From positions 76,354,929 to 76,418,928 of the forward strand of contig CM049312.1 in the NCBI GenBank assembly GCA_026874595.1: a DNA stretch of 64,000 nt. Reading direction: 5' to 3'. Position numbers and translations under genes: made by a program. Positions within the stretch are counted from its first letter, which is position 1, and every line of letters begins with the position of its first letter. Below, piece by piece: positions 30,522 to 44,107 of this stretch. The notes below the pieces were generated by a model. The model worked only from the letters and a program-made list of their open reading frames with translations. It was not told the origin of the DNA and searched no databases. Source of the DNA: Sipunculus nudus (lineage: Eukaryota > Annelida > Sipuncula > Golfingiida > Sipunculidae).

Positions 30522-31505
30522 GGTCTGAAATGAAAAAGACTGTTCAGTTATGTAACAAGTTGTGCATTTAATATGATCCGAAATTCTCTCTGACCATGAA
30601 AAATGAACTGAGTTTTGGGCGGAGAAACTTTTTTGATACTGGGTTTTAGTGGATAAAGCCTTATCCAGGGATTCAGTATATAATGTTACAATGCAATCAT
30701 ATACGTATATATAGAAGAAACTCCAAACATTTAATATAAATGTTCAACTATAATAGATACACGTTTTCCCTTTCAACTGTCCATGCTTTACAAATGGCTA
30801 TATTCCCCTTTCTGGATGGGATATATTATTCACGGGGGCTTCATCTTTGCGATAATCTCCATTTCGCGAAAATCGCGAATTTGAAACCTTTGTAAATATA
30901 AAGCCAACCACAGGGAAATAGAATAATTTTGTGGCGGATCCAGAGCGGGGCGCCCGCGGGGCGCCCGCTTTGAGCTCTAACACCATTCATTCTATCTATT
31001 TATTTTTCCATTTATTATTTATGGTTTAGATGAGTTATATGATTTAGACCCCCTCCCATAACCTCCCCAATGTACTTGTCATTCATTTAAAAATTAATAC
31101 ATTTTTTTTTAACCTGAAATATATTACGTAATGTTGAGCCCACCCGTCATGATACTTTAAATCGTGAGTAGGAAAGATGGGGCAACTTAATAACTGCACT
31201 GTCTGCAGTGATTGTACACGGCAGGTTTATCTAACATGATTTATTTCCTGTGTCTGTTACTTATACTGTATAGCTTTTTCAGGGGCGGATCCAGGATTTA
31301 GGAAAAGGAGGTGTTAAAATTTCACGATTTTCATATTTTCAGTGTTTTGAGATGGTTCCAATTTTACGATATCACAATAAAAAAAATTATACACAGAGTA
31401 TAGCCATTATTATGTTAAGTGTAGGATATAAAATTGATGCATTCCCCGAAAAAAAAAATTGTTACAGGTGCTCTTTTTATTGTGTGGCACGGGCGTAACT
31501 CGTGT
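30522..31505. other. upstream region of SDR paralogue 2
   Basis: It probably includes the promoter and a possible non-coding exon of SDR paralogue 2. It holds a GC-rich patch with a short direct repeat CGGGGCGCCCGC (30946-30969) and a repeat terminus CAGGGGCGGATCCAGG (31280-31295). No ORF of interest. Confidence 0.4.
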
Positions 31506-31870
31506 TGTGACACCCTCGCCGGGCCGTTTGTTACATTCGCAGTTTATTCCGTACTGGTTGAACTCTCGTTCAGTTTACTTTCTGGATTGTTACAAGAGCT
31601 TTAGACTGGACTGTCATTCTCAGAGAGTATACATTTAAAGAACTTATCGTTGAGACGGTGGTGGTATCCAGGTACAGTGCACTTTGTTTATTTTACAGTG
31701 TGATTGTATTAATTTGTTGTTGTACCGTTGTTTTAGTCTATAATTCTATTGATTTAGTGTATTGTAATGTTAGGGTTTTTTTTAAAGAATAAATTATGGT
31801 TATTTTTTAACAAAAAACCACTGACTTCTTTATTCATTCCCCTAGACATTTCACGCTGCCTAGTGTTACA
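31506..31870. mobile_element. possible solo LTR
   Basis: It begins TGTGACAC and ends GTGTTACA, a near-perfect 8-bp inverted pair of the TG...CA type, over 365 bp. It contains AATAAA near 31791 and is non-coding. No matching 5-bp target duplication is evident (CGTGT versus GAATC), and no second LTR was found nearby. Confidence 0.4.
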
Positions 31871-32575
31871 GAATCTGTTTTTTTTTTTATCTACATTACA
31901 AAATTTTGTGTTCATCTCGCATACGTGATCTGTTTATACTAGGTTCCGTAACATAAAATAGACTTTAAAATGTTTCTGTCTCACCTCCCCGAACCCCAAA
32001 CACGCATTCTATAAAATATCGTTGCATACTGCAACCCGCCAACTCCTCCCCCCCCCCCCCCCCACCACCACACACACCACCACCACCACCACCACAGTCC
32101 CACCGCGCACTGTCCCACTTTGGATCCGGCACCGTCCTCTAAGATTCTGTGCACAATCCCCGCGATCACACTGCATGTCTGTATTACAAATATATCATGT
32201 TATCTACACATAGGGACTACCTGCTGCGGAACAATTCAGATTCGTACTCTTTTTGATAGCAATCCCTTTCAATAGTACCATACCAACACAACCTACCTTT
32301 TATCAAGGCGATCGCGAAATATGTACGTTGACACAGAATGACTCGACCTAGCGAGTGTGATATTTATCAGCAGTCTATACGTAACACGTTCAAGGCCGCA
32401 AACCGTCTGTGCACACAGCCAAACTACACCGAGTCAGACTCACGAGATAAGGAACGACCTCTTGCGGAAGGGTGTACGGATGCAGTTTACACACTGATCA
32501 ATGCAGACAGCGGGACCTACCTGGTAACTTATGTTCTATCATGGGAGCATATTATCACTTGGCTAAAGTGAATTT
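31871..32575. other. simple-repeat-bearing intergenic stretch
   Basis: It contains a C homopolymer run (32049-32063) followed by a CAC/CCA-rich stretch to about 32095. ORFs over it are low-complexity artefacts. No gene was recognised. Confidence 0.5.
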
Positions 32576-35350
32576 AAGAAAAGATAAGATAACATTTATT
32601 AGCCTTCAGTTCGAGGAATTTGCTGTTGACTTGCAATTCATTACATTAAAATAAATAAATACTTAAAAATAATACATAGAAATAACACATAACGTATTGA
32701 TTATGCATGTTAAAATAAGCATATAAAATTGATAGTTAAAACAGATAAATCTGCAGGTGAATTATTTAATTCAAAACATTAAATATCTAGAGGGTTACGA
32801 GTTTAAATGATTAACACTGTATGGCACAAGAAATTATTTAAAACGAGTTGTCCTCCAGAATGTTGCAATTAAGCTTTTACCTGAAGGTAAGTACTAAGTT
32901 ATTCTACAGCTTCTCTTCCTGGTATTATTTAACTGTTTCTTTAACTTATCAGATATCTTTGTAAACCAGCACTCCAGTGCATAAGTTAGGACACTGGAAA
33001 TTACTTAATTATAAAACATAGTAATTATGGTTTAGTCAGTATTTAGCTTTCTTATATAATATATATAGGTAATATAATCTTTTGTTTGCTTTCGTGGATT
33101 GATTCAAAACATTATCTTTCCATTTCAGATATCTGTCAATAATACATCTTAAGTATTTATAATTTTCTACAATATCTACATCTTCGTTTCCGATAGCGAC
33201 TTAGGTAATTACAGAGTTTAATCTCCTGAAATCAAAGACTTTTTCTTTAGTCTTCTTTACATTTAATTAAAGGTAGTGTTCATCACACCAACCAGTCACA
33301 TATTGAATGGTTTTCCCGTAGAGCGATTCATCATTCTTGTGTATCGGGCCTAGAATGACAGTGTCGTCTGCATATTTGATAATTTACGATTTGAAAGGCT
33401 CACAGACAAATTATTTGTATATAGGATAAAAAGAACGGCTGACAGAACACAGCCTTGTGGAGCACCAGTATTTATGATTATATCTGAAGAACTTTCTTTG
33501 CTTGTTCTAACAAGTTGTCTTCTATCCGAGAGAAAATATAGAATCCATAGACAGTAGGAAGGAGGAGTGTTATACCCACAGAGCTGATTGGTCATGAAAT
33601 GCGGCTGTATTGTATTGAAGGCTGAAGAATAATCAATTAAAAGTGATCTGGCATAATTTCTGGAGTACCTGTCTATAACAGTTGATAAATATAATGAGTT
33701 AATGTGGCAATTGCATCACTTGTGCATAATGTTAGATTAATATGCAAACTGATATTGATCTAGAATTGTTTTAACAATTGGAAGTAAATTGTTGAGAACT
33801 ATTCGCTCCAAAGATTTTGCAAGAATAGACGTAATTTCAACAGGCCTGAGATCGTTCATCATTTTAGGAGAGTTATTTTTGGCGACTGGAATTATTTCTG
33901 CGGTCTTCCATAATTTTGGTAGTTTACTTAAGGAAAAGACAGGTGATAAATGTGATGTCTGATAAAGGACAAACTATTTCTACAGGTTTTAATTATTCTA
34001 CTACTGATTATGTCGGGTCCGCAAGTTTTCTTTACATTAATCTTACTTTTACATCTTTTTTTTACATCAGTTAGATCAGGATGCCATCATCGCATGATTC
34101 TAAATTTGCTCTCAGACTGCTCGTAATGTCATCGTTTTCTTTTGAGAAATCACTTTCATCAAAACGTGCATAGAATGTAACTGATTTGTCAGCATAGCCA
34201 TTTTCAGCTGGCACTGAGCATTCTTTTCTGCTTTAGTTATACCAGTTAATTCCTTAAGACCCTTTTCGGGCATCTTTTGATTGCTGGCTATGGAACAGTT
34301 TTTCTATTTTTTTGTATTTCTCAATGGTAGAATCAGGTTCTTTTAGTAAGTTATATCTGTTATCGTAATTGCTTGTGAAAGCCTGGTGCTTACATAGGAT
34401 AAGTTTCCGTAGATCAATATTGTTCCAATGCTTAATATTCGGGTAAATCTTAATGGTTTTAGTAGGTACCAGCATGTCTTCACAAAAAGATATACAACTA
34501 GTCACAGTTTCAGTAAGTTCAGTAAGTCTGTTAGATAAAAACATGCTTGCAGGGCCTCATAGGCTTCCTTTGAGTTCACTTTAATATTAATGTCACATGG
34601 TTTCAGCATTTGAAATTTACGTCTGTAAGTAGGTTGCATATAGATCATATTATGGTCACTATTTTTCAGTGGAGGACCTTGAACACGTTTATAAGCAGAT
34701 TTAATATTACAGTAAAATAAGTCCAGTTTCTGGTAACCCCTTGTGTTACAGTTCTCGTACTGCGTGTATTTTGGTAGTGGTTAAGATCACAGTGGTTCAT
34801 ATCTCTGAGTACAATAAGCAGAGCTTGTGGTTTCTCTTCTTCTAGTTGGGCAACAATATCCTGTTTCTTTTTTATGCAATGTCTTTATCAACACTGGGGG
34901 AATATAGACGACTGTTAGATATATATTGGTAAACTCTCTAGGTAGGTATGAAGGACGTGGGCTCACTGATAGGGCTTCAAGGTTTGGTGAACATATACTA
35001 GATTTGGCGGTTATATTCTGACACCATCTGTTATTAACATAATGAGCTACACCACCGCCTCTTGATTTATTAAAGTCCTGGATTCTGTCTTGTCTTAATA
35101 GGGTAAAATTAGGAATGTTCATGAATGTGTCAGATATGTTTTGGTTCAGCCACTTTTCCGTCAATGCAATGCAACAAGCCTCTCGATATTGACAAAGTAA
35201 TCGGCAGTTTGCACAGAGTTCGTCAATCTTTGAGCTGAGTGAACGGACGTTAGCAAATGTTAATGTGGGCACAAACGGTTTAGTACTGCATCTTCTTCTT
35301 AACCTGTTTCTTACCCCACCTCTCCTGACACGATACACATCAAACGGCAA
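32576..35350 (-). pseudogene. Rex1/Babar-like LINE endonuclease and reverse transcriptase, decayed
   Basis: The N-terminal 187-aa frame (34787-35350) is an AP-endonuclease of this LINE group: NVRSLSSKIDEL, ALTEKWLNQNISD (ET changed to EK), SRGGGVAHYVNN, PREFTNIYLTVVYIPP. RT pieces follow in broken frames: LRPVEITSILAKSLERIV (about 33800-33860), LLIDYSSAFNT (about 33615-33650), NTGAPQGCVLSAVLF and, after a frameshift, KYADDTVILG (33349-33378). A thumb-like NYKYLRCIIDRYLKW follows at about 33120-33180. The element ends with AATAAATGTTATCTTATC near 32576. Frameshifts make it inactive. Confidence 0.82.
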
Positions 35351-37733
35351 AATATATGTGGGGCACGATGCAACATTATCTTTCCATGCAGCCGACCTTT
35401 GCTTTAACAGCAGTTTGTTTCATTAACAGTTTATACTAATGTATGCAGCATCTGTTTATGGTAGTAAATGATACAGTACAATCTGCATTTGTCGTTAGAT
35501 TCGTATCTGCACATAATGCAACTGTAAACAAGGCCAGTGTATAAGAATATATATTGGGTGATCCAGAAAAACTGTTCCGAACCTAATTTTATAAAACTGC
35601 ATACAACTTGTTGGTATGTGAAAAGATGTGTATAATTTTAATATTTCTGTAATATTTTCTTGGTCCAGGATTCAAAAATCCTGATTTATGACAAGAATAA
35701 ATTCGCATAGCTAGTGAAATTTGTTAAATCTAATGCTGGTACTGTTTGATGTCCCCGCCGTATTTTCTTTTATTTGTACTCTACTGATTAAAAGTTGGGA
35801 AGTAAAATCTCATGAATTCTGAAAAAAATTAGGTTTCAAGTACAGCAGTGTACTTTAAACACTTTATAGACAAGCCTCTCCCACAGGGTATTTTTCACTT
35901 GCTAGATATGTAGGTAGACACAAGAAAGATTGTTGTCAGTAGTTAGATATAGTAAGCAGCCGTGTTCTGTGATCGGTCATATGTAATACCCATATATAAG
36001 GTAATTAAGTGATCTATCATGTACAAATGTAACAGCCAATCAAACGCCTTCCTACTTGTCCTAAGAGTAATTATCCAATGACCCGCGGGTAAAAGGTCAC
36101 GTGGGTCCATCTGAATTTACCCGTGATTAAACATTAGTCAGTGCGGTCAGTTCAACCCTGACCGGCCAACAGACATCATTCACATTGATTTTCCACCACC
36201 TCCTCTCCTCCTCCCAGCTTAAAATTTAGAGTAAAATTGCACAAATTTGGTGGATATACCCCCTTTTTGTCCCCACCTTCAGGGAATGTTACATATTGTA
36301 ACAGGCATTGTTTTAAGCATTAAATATATATCACTTTGTCATGTGTAAGCTCTAGATCTGTATTGTGAAATGTGTTATTTATTTGTACTAAGTTATGTTT
36401 TAATGTCATCCCGGGGTGGCGCCATATCACATTGTACACTAGTTTCCTGCTTATTCAAGAATCGGGCTGGTATTGAACATCAATCATGGACTTTAAAATG
36501 GACTCTTTCATAGCCCGAGTTACATAATTAGTTAATATAGTTAGATGGCGTCACCCCCATTTATTGTGTCATTAATAAATGATAAATCGGCTGCCAGGTT
36601 TTTGTTTCCCTGTGTGAGAGGCTGTGTGTATAAAATAATTTCACGGGTCGAGCGCCCAGCAGTTTTGCATTTCCGACCCAAAACGGCAAATTTTGACCGG
36701 TTACACAGATATTTAATGGTGTTGTATACGACAGACTGATATATAGGCAGATATAAAGGATGAATTATATGCATATTTTAAGACAGGAAAGCTATTTTCA
36801 AAGCAAGTAACAGGGCTTTGCATACCTCGCTAACAACCAGGGCAGTGCGACGTGGCACTCTGCATGGGTGCACTTCATAAGTTCGTACCCTGCAACTTCG
36901 TCCCGATACAACATCGTATCATGTATTTGTTTATGTTTGTAAGACTTAAACAAATAATCTTACATATATTTAGAGGCTAAAAAAAAGCAAATGCTAAATC
37001 AAACATTCATAAAAGGCACAAGAGTGACATCTGCTTGATTCAGGGATTAGGGGTACGAAATGTCTTGAATTTGTACTGTGAATTCCGGGCTAACTTGGAG
37101 GAAATTCGGTTGTTTTCCGTTGTAATCTGTAAGAACCTCTTTCATAAAAACGCAGCCGACAAAAAAGTGTGGTGTCTAAGAATCCTTAATGTGTCACTGT
37201 GTGGAGGGTGACTGGACTCATTGTTTCAATGCGTATTGTGCTTGATATATCATAAACATTTACCTCATACAGACCAAACAGACTCATTAATTAGGGCCTT
37301 GACAAAGTCCATTTTCTGAGAAACCGAACGTTGCCGACTTTGACACTTGGCGTTTTCAGCTCTCTGCTGCAGCTTGTCCTCCATAAGTCATAGTAGCCGC
37401 GTTCATACAAAAAGTCTCAAATAGTGGTTGCCATATATCCAATACATTCTTAAAGGTAGGGGATTATGTATCACGCACATTATTAACGGAAGGCCTCATA
37501 AAAATTATGAAACTGTGACGCAAACATTTCTGGTCTATTGTGATCATCCGTGAACACGCGTTGATATATGCACTGCGCTTGTTTCGTCTACTACCCGTTA
37601 CAAATTAGGGATATAATACAATGGTTTGCGGCCGACCCACCGCTACGGCTAACCAGGAAGTGTTTACTCTGAACTTAGTGGTTGCATAATTGAGGTTCAG
37701 TTCGCCCGTTGGGACGCAAAAAGGTGGTCGTAA
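34911..37733. repeat. long direct repeat, copy 1 (LINE 5' half plus upstream region)
   Basis: From AGATATATATTGG at about 34912 this runs nearly base for base with 61193-64000 in the same orientation, with scattered substitutions and small indels. It contains the start of the LINE endonuclease (minus strand) and about 2.4 kb upstream of it. That upstream part is non-coding by eye and may be the long 5' region of the LINE. A 266-bp stretch inside (36028-36293) begins TGTAACA and ends TGTTACA. Confidence 0.85.
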
Positions 37734-37866
37734 AACGGGAAAGGTGCCTGCAATTCCGAGGTGTAAATATATGATACAAAGAGCATAAAAATCGGGACCA
37801 TGAAAAAGTGGTCGTAATTCCGAGGTGGTTGCTATACTGAGGTGGTCGTTAGGTTAGGTTTACTGT

Positions 37867-37880
37867 ACACACACACTCTC

Positions 37881-37929
<49 letters not shown>
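37867..37929. repeat. compound CA/TC microsatellite
   Basis: CA units, then TC units with one interruption, then CA units. Confidence 0.95.
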
Positions 37930-38273
37930 AGCGTATATGTGTACAAGTGAGGACCTCGCTTTCACTCTATACCCTCCGAGGACGAACAATTCTGCTAGAG
38001 TTAGCAAGAAGAGCCCTTGAGATCCTAAACACTAAGGGTACGCATATTTCCTCGCACACTTTTTTTTTTAAGAAAAAGGCTGGTAGACATGAGAACGATG
38101 TGTTGACTCAGCGCATAACTTGCGAGGACAACCTGCGAGGACTTTCAGTTTATGTCATGTCTTCGTGTCATAGAGAGAACCTACAAATCAGCATATCAAG
38201 CACGCTTGTGTTAAACATAATTATTTATAACAGGATTACAAAGGTAGCCAATCAGGCTAATGTACATGCTTTC

Positions 38274-38276
<3 letters not shown>

Positions 38277-38324
<48 letters not shown>
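38277..38324. repeat. (TA)n microsatellite
   Basis: About 24 TA units. Confidence 0.95.
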
Positions 38325-38328
<4 letters not shown>

Positions 38329-39137
38329 TATAAACAACATTATATATGACATCATGGTACAAGTAAAAGTACACAAAGTACGTGAAGATATAATATGTTT
38401 AGATAAATGTTGTAATTCTATGTAAATTCATAATCTTCACCAAAATGAACCAAGACACAAGCAATATGATTAGAAAGCAATCAATGGATCTTATAATGAT
38501 GTAATATGCTCTCTCGATACAATAAGTGCAAAGCAAAAAAATTCAAACGATAAACATATATTAACATATATTTACACTGGATGGGAAGATTAATTATTTT
38601 TATCATGTGAAAGGTTTTGTGTCTATTATAAACTTTAGAACCAAGCTGCTCACAGTTTTTCTTGACAGATCAGAGGGTTTACCTATCATGTAGATAAGAA
38701 AATATATAAAATATTTTATTATTATTTGTTTACTCTTAACTCCTGATAATATAAGGTTCTAATTCTAACTTCTCACGATCTAAATAAAATCTGATACCGC
38801 TAAACCGGTTGGTTAACCAGTTTATACATATTATCGAGCACCCGGCTTACACACACACACTTTTCTAACCACCTTGCAAAGCTCTCTATAGATGGCGCTG
38901 TCACATACACACAAAACAAATTTCAAGCAAATCGTTCTTTCTGAGGACTTGCAAGAAACTTCCCCAGCATAGTTTTCCCGGCTTTTTAAGTGCTTTAACA
39001 ATATTTTAACAGCTTTTCGTTTGCGAAGACCAACGTGGAAGTCCTCACAAGAAGAAAAAGTCCACGTGCGTTTGTTGTGCAGTCAATAACGTGTCATCTT
39101 AAGTACGGTTATACAAACACACACACATACACACAAA

Positions 39138-39140
<3 letters not shown>

Positions 39141-39186
<46 letters not shown>
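39141..39186. repeat. (TA)n microsatellite abutting an inverted-repeat element
   Basis: About 23 TA units, immediately followed by the ACTAGCTGATAAACC terminus of the element at 39187. Confidence 0.95.
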
Positions 39187-39188
<2 letters not shown>

Positions 39189-39891
39189 TAGCTGATAAAC
39201 CTCCGTTTTATCGGGTTCGGGGGGGGGGATGCATTATATGAGACGAAGAATGTGGGCTCATTTTATTTTCTAAAATTTTGAACAAAATATAAATTTTCAG
39301 TTGGACCCTGTTTCAATCAGATATGTACACATATTTTTGTCCCCCGTTTCCCCGAATAGGGGACATTGATTTGGGTTTGTGTTTGTCCGTCCGAGCGGTT
39401 TTCGTTTCTGTGGGGTTTTCGTTTCCGTGCGATGACTTTCCTAAATATTATTCGATTTCACTCAAATTTTGGTCAGTGATTGCTCTCAGGCATTCCTTGG
39501 TTGGGATTGGTTTTGGAGTGTCTGTCTGGAAATGCATTATCACCAGCTGTAAAAAAAACATTTTTTTTCTTTTGTTTCATTTACAACAAAAAAATGTAAC
39601 ATTATGAAACAAGGCCTACAGGCCTAATACGAACTGTGCAAAGTTTAGGAGTATGAATGGAGGTTAATTTTTAAAATTTAATATTGATCCTCTTAAGTCC
39701 AGCATATCTACCTTAGTCATTATGATTTCAGCAAAATGGACGTTTCGAACCTGCAAGTTAACACTAGGACATTTTAAAACTAGAATATGGTTAGTCGACA
39801 AGCAAATATAGGAGCGTGGTGGCGTGATGGTTGGTGCGCTAGACTAGGTTATGCTTAAACTTCTAACCAAGGTCTTTACAACGAGGGTGCG

Positions 39892-39946
<55 letters not shown>

Positions 39947-41147
39947 TCTCTGGCTGGTACTGGCAAACGTAGAACGAATAACCTTCTAGTGCTTGTTATT
40001 GCTGTTCGGGTTGTATGCTCCCCAGGGAGCCGAGAAAAGCGCAAAGAACAGACCCGAAAGATCAGAAAGGCAACCTGTAAAGTTGGCACGTATCTTTACA
40101 TTAAAATAAAGTGGAGTCTTTCTGTTAAAAGCATCTGTCTTATTCTTTCATGAAGAAATTAGAATAAGACCGTAAATAAAGGCTGGTTTTACATTTTGAT
40201 TGTATCGTATTTCATATGTAAGCTGTATTACATATTAACAATTAAAAAAGAATATCTCATATATGAGTAAATATTTTTGGTGTCATGGAAAATAAAAATA
40301 CCTGATTATCTACGGGTTAAAATTTGTTGTAGGCATAGAGTACATTGCAGAGAATGATTACAGATCGTCATTTCACTTTTATTGTAAATAAATGAACTCT
40401 GTCGCTTGAAGTCAGAGTTGGCCTCAGTCGTCAGAATTTTGACCTTCAATTTAAAATAACGAGTACAGATTTAATATACGAAAACTTGGAAACATAAACG
40501 AAATCTTGGACAATACAATGGAGTGTGTAAGCCTACTTCTGTCACAATGGCAGGTTTTGTAAAAGCAAGAGGAGAACGTTTCTATAGAAGTTTATGATAT
40601 CTCATTGAAATAAATCTGAAACGGTGCCCTTGCTGCTATCGTACCAACCTCCAGCGCAGGTTTAAGGTTTATTGCGTATAAGAACAATCCCTGATGACAA
40701 TGAAGGCTATAGCATGTCAAAATTGACGTGACATTTGACCCAGTCACTGACCTACTTGCTAGTCAGTACATGCAGCCTTTAAAGGCTTACCTCTAACAAT
40801 AGTAATAGGCCTATATGTAACAAGTTAAAGGCCTTCGGAAATCTTAATGCCCCCGCGTCCCATTCCGGTTCTAAAATTTAAGCATCATCACTGACCGTGT
40901 ATGCAAGGTAGGCCTATAAACATACCGATGTATGAATTTCTTGCCACAGGCACATCGCCATAAAAAAACTGTAAAAATATTCGTGCATATCTTATTGAGA
41001 CAGTATCCAACTGTATGCATATTGAATCTATATTTTATTTTTACCTTTAGAATTAAAAAAAAATGAGCAAACATTCCTCATCTCATTTAAAACATCCCCC
41101 AAACCCAATCAAAAGCCCGGTTGCCGGGTTTATCAGCTAGTATAATG
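39187..41147. mobile_element. inverted-repeat-bounded non-autonomous element
   Basis: The left end ACTAGCTGATAAACC is mirrored at the right end (about 41131-41147), where the reverse complement reads ACTAGCTGATAAACCCGG. Similarity continues inward to a G-rich stretch on both sides. The left flank is a TA microsatellite and the right flank starts TATAA, as expected for insertion into TA-rich DNA. Internal ORFs (for example 39323-39607) show no recognised domain. It contains a TC microsatellite and a tRNA-A-box-like stretch near 39810-39840. Confidence 0.65.
39896..39944. repeat. (TC)n microsatellite
   Basis: About 24 TC units inside the inverted-repeat-bounded element. Confidence 0.95.
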
Positions 41148-41689
41148 GAAAGTCATGTTTAAATGTGTAAAAAATGCAAAGTTAATCCAAACAGTGGGAG
41201 TGTGACAATCCACAATCTAATCTAAACAGTAAAGGGTTATACAGTACTTGGCTTAATTGGTTTAATGTACCACGTACTAGCAACCGTGTCCAAGGTGGGC
41301 GGAGCTAATTCGTCAGTGTCGTCACATTAATTATAACAGTATGGTGAATCTATTTTAGGAGTACCCTAAAGACTTAAAACATGAAACATGCTGGAGAAAT
41401 ACCATTTAAATGTATGATTTGACATATGGTTGCAGGTTCCTTAAAAACAAACGTATATCAAACGTTAATTTAATTCGGTACAAAAAAATCCGGGCATTGT
41501 CATCTCTTCTTCTTTATTATATATATTTACATATTATACACTTTTACGGATTTGATGAACCCTGTTCGGTGTGAGGCCGAAGCTATCTAGTCTGTACGTT
41601 GAAGCGGTACTAAAGAATGGACTGACAAACAAGTGACCCACGGGTCATGACGCTCAGCTTACAAGTATGAGATAATGGTACGTATGATG

Positions 41690-42260
41690 CAATCTTACTC
41701 AGCAGGAAATACTTTTGTGAGTTTTGTGACAATACTCCTCACCAACAAGTCAGTCAAAGTTTATGCTTATGAATATGATACAATATACCTCAGTTAAAAT
41801 AGCTTTCCATCAAATAGATGCAATATGATATATTCCTCAATTGTCAAGTCATTTACAATTGATGGCAATGATAGAATATAACTAAGTTATATATAAGTAT
41901 ATAATAACAAACTCTTTACAATATAACACAGCTGGAACTCGTCATAGTATAACTCAGCTGAAACTCTGTTTTCAACAAATGCATGTGCTATAATATGGCT
42001 CAACTGACAAGTCATTAACTACTGATGGTCATGATACCATACACATAACTCAGCCCAAACTCTTTTTCAAGAAATACATGGGCTATAATATAGCAAACTG
42101 ACAATTTACTGGCAGCTGATGGTTATAATATAATATAACTCGGCTGAAGAGTCTGTTATCCACAATTACATGAGATAGAATATTGCTGAGGTACAGAACT
42201 GACAATTCCTCTTTACGACAAAAACATGTGATAAAAGTATTGCTCAGCTTTATATGTTAT
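41690..42260. repeat. degenerate tandem repeat array
   Basis: Diverged units carry GACAAGTCATTAACTACTGA-like, TGATGGTCATGATA-like and AACTCAGCTGAAACTCT-like motifs, for example at about 41843, 42005 and 42100. Spacing is about 90-165 bp. No coding potential. Confidence 0.55.
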
Positions 42261-43479
42261 ATAATACTATTAAACTGAAAAGTCAAATGCAGCTAGTAAA
42301 TGAAATATTACATTGTTCATTTGTATTTACTGTATTCTCAACAAGCCACATAAGCTGTGCGAAAAGAAAAAAATGCACCAAATACAGATTCAAATTTTCT
42401 GAAGATAAGACATGCAAGGTAAACAAAAATTCTATGAAAATAATACATTCAAATGCTGACATCTTAAAAAAATCATTGCAGATAACACATGCATCAGTGA
42501 CATGTTCAGGTACCAAAGTCTCTATATAAGCAGTCTCAGTGCTTGGCACTTATTGTCTCTGTTGCTGAAACAGAAATCTCTCCTTGATATTTATAGAGAG
42601 AACATGCCCATCAGATTACTGGAACACCAATTCTTCTCCATCTCACGCAGAGGTTGGACACCTTCTGTCACCCATCATTCAGAAAGTATCAGTTCGCAGC
42701 TCAGCACATCCCACTTCTGACACCATGCCATAACCTTGTTACCGTGGTTCGTAGTACATGAATAAGGTACAGCAGTGCTGAGTTACATTATACATACTTT
42801 TTTTTATTTTAGTTCTGGGTTTTAAACAAATTACTAGTATAATGTACACCAAAAGTACAGAAGCAATAGGTAAAGGTGGCCGACATCGTGGCTGGAATGG
42901 CTTTGTTTAAACATAAATGTGATATACAGGTATAAAAACGGTAGAGCCAATTAAAAAAGTGAGATAAGGTGCCTATCAATTATAGTTTCATTTATATTTA
43001 TATTTAGTAGTAAAGGTACAATATAAAAACAATAATGTGAATTGAGAAATACCCTGGGTAGCTTATCCCTAAGCTGAATTTCCATAAACAGCCTTCTCAT
43101 ATTGATATGCACATCTCTAGTCTATATCAATCTAAGGGAAACGAGGTACAATAAATTTAAATATATAAACATGACAACATTTAAACACCAGCATATTATT
43201 TCATACAATAAATAATACTGGTATTCTAAGAAAGTAAGATTAAAATAAAAAACCACGTACCATGAATCCAGTACTTCTTGACAGGGAAGAGCATCAACAC
43301 CGGAATGAAGACACAACTGATCCATGCTGAACTCGCCCATAAGATGCCTAGCTGGTAACCACAAGGTGTAGAAACATCACCATGAAAGCTCCAACTGCTT
43401 CTCGACACAACAATTTATAGATGCCCGGCTGGCGGCAAAATTCGTCTACCCATGAGCCTGGGTTAACAGAAGGGGAGGA
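42261..43479. other. intergenic region before the Gypsy element
   Basis: Only short ORFs on both strands without recognised domains. The 5' LTR of the adjoining Gypsy element should lie here if it were complete, but no LTR boundary could be recognised. Confidence 0.4.
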
Positions 43480-43484
43480 ATTAT

Positions 43485-44107
43485 GAATTAGCGATGGAAA
43501 CACTTGAAGGACATTTCGGACCTTGTAAACAATCTGTAGTTGTCGCCAGGTATAAGTTCCACCAACGTAATCAATTGCCAACAGAAACAATAGAAGACTA
43601 TTTGATAGTGTTACGTTAAATGGTAGTGCCATGTGACTTTCCTGTAGATGTAAAAGAAGAAATTATTAGGGACCGTGTTATTCAAGGAGCTAGTGACAAA
43701 TGGCTCCAAGAACGTATGTTGACAGAGAAAGAATTTTTAAAAGTTTTTTAAAGAACTTGATGGCTGTAGCTCGCCACTTACAGCAAACTGCAAAAGATTG
43801 AGAAGTGATTCAAACAAGAAACATAAACACAGATGGTGTACAATACGTACAATCAAATGTAAGTGGAGCCAGTGGCTCGTATGTATCTCATGTACAACAG
43901 GCACTTAGTCACAGAGGTTTGCATTCAGAGAAAAACTGTTTTCGTTGTGGTTTATCCAAGCATTTAGCCAGTGACCCTGCAGGTAAAGCTCGTCAAGCCA
44001 GTTGCTTTAGGTGTAATAAGAAAGTATATTTTGAATCTCAGTGTCACAAAAACCGTAGAGGAACAGGGCATCACCAGAGAAATCAGGACAGAACGGTACT
44101 ATGGTAA
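43485..44107 (+). pseudogene. Gypsy-type gag remnant with zinc knuckles
   Basis: The frame around 43490-43800 reads as capsid: YKFHQRNQLPTETIEDYL, then after a stop DVKEEIIRDRVIQGASDKWL and a RMLTEKE helix. The next frame (43805-44107) has two knuckle-like motifs, CFRCGLSKHLASDPA and CFRCNKKVYFESQC. The first lacks the final Cys and the second has Tyr-Phe where Gly-His is usual. Stops and frameshifts interrupt it. It is the N-terminal part of the element continuing to 47.7 kb. Confidence 0.8.

Larger units (their letters stand above)
37734..39186. other. microsatellite-rich intergenic region
   Basis: It holds (CA)n(TC)n(CA)n at 37867-37929, (TA)n at 38277-38324 and (TA)n at 39141-39186. The 163-aa frame at 37842-38333 is built from these repeats and is not considered a gene. 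Confidence 0.7.

Noticed and set aside
36028-36293. Solo LTR (TGTAACA...TGTTACA) within the long repeat
   Set aside because: Inverted ends are present, but there is no target duplication and the segment lies within what may simply be the LINE 5' region, so it is only noted under the repeat.
36541-36774. 77-aa minus-strand ORF (also 62814-63146)
   Set aside because: Conserved only because the whole region is duplicated; no domain and no coding signature seen.
37842-38333. 163-aa plus-strand ORF
   Set aside because: Built from TC, CA and TA microsatellites; no plausible protein domain.
39844-40153. Overlapping ORFs on both strands rich in Ser-Leu or Arg-Glu
   Set aside because: Products of the TC microsatellite inside a transposon-like element.
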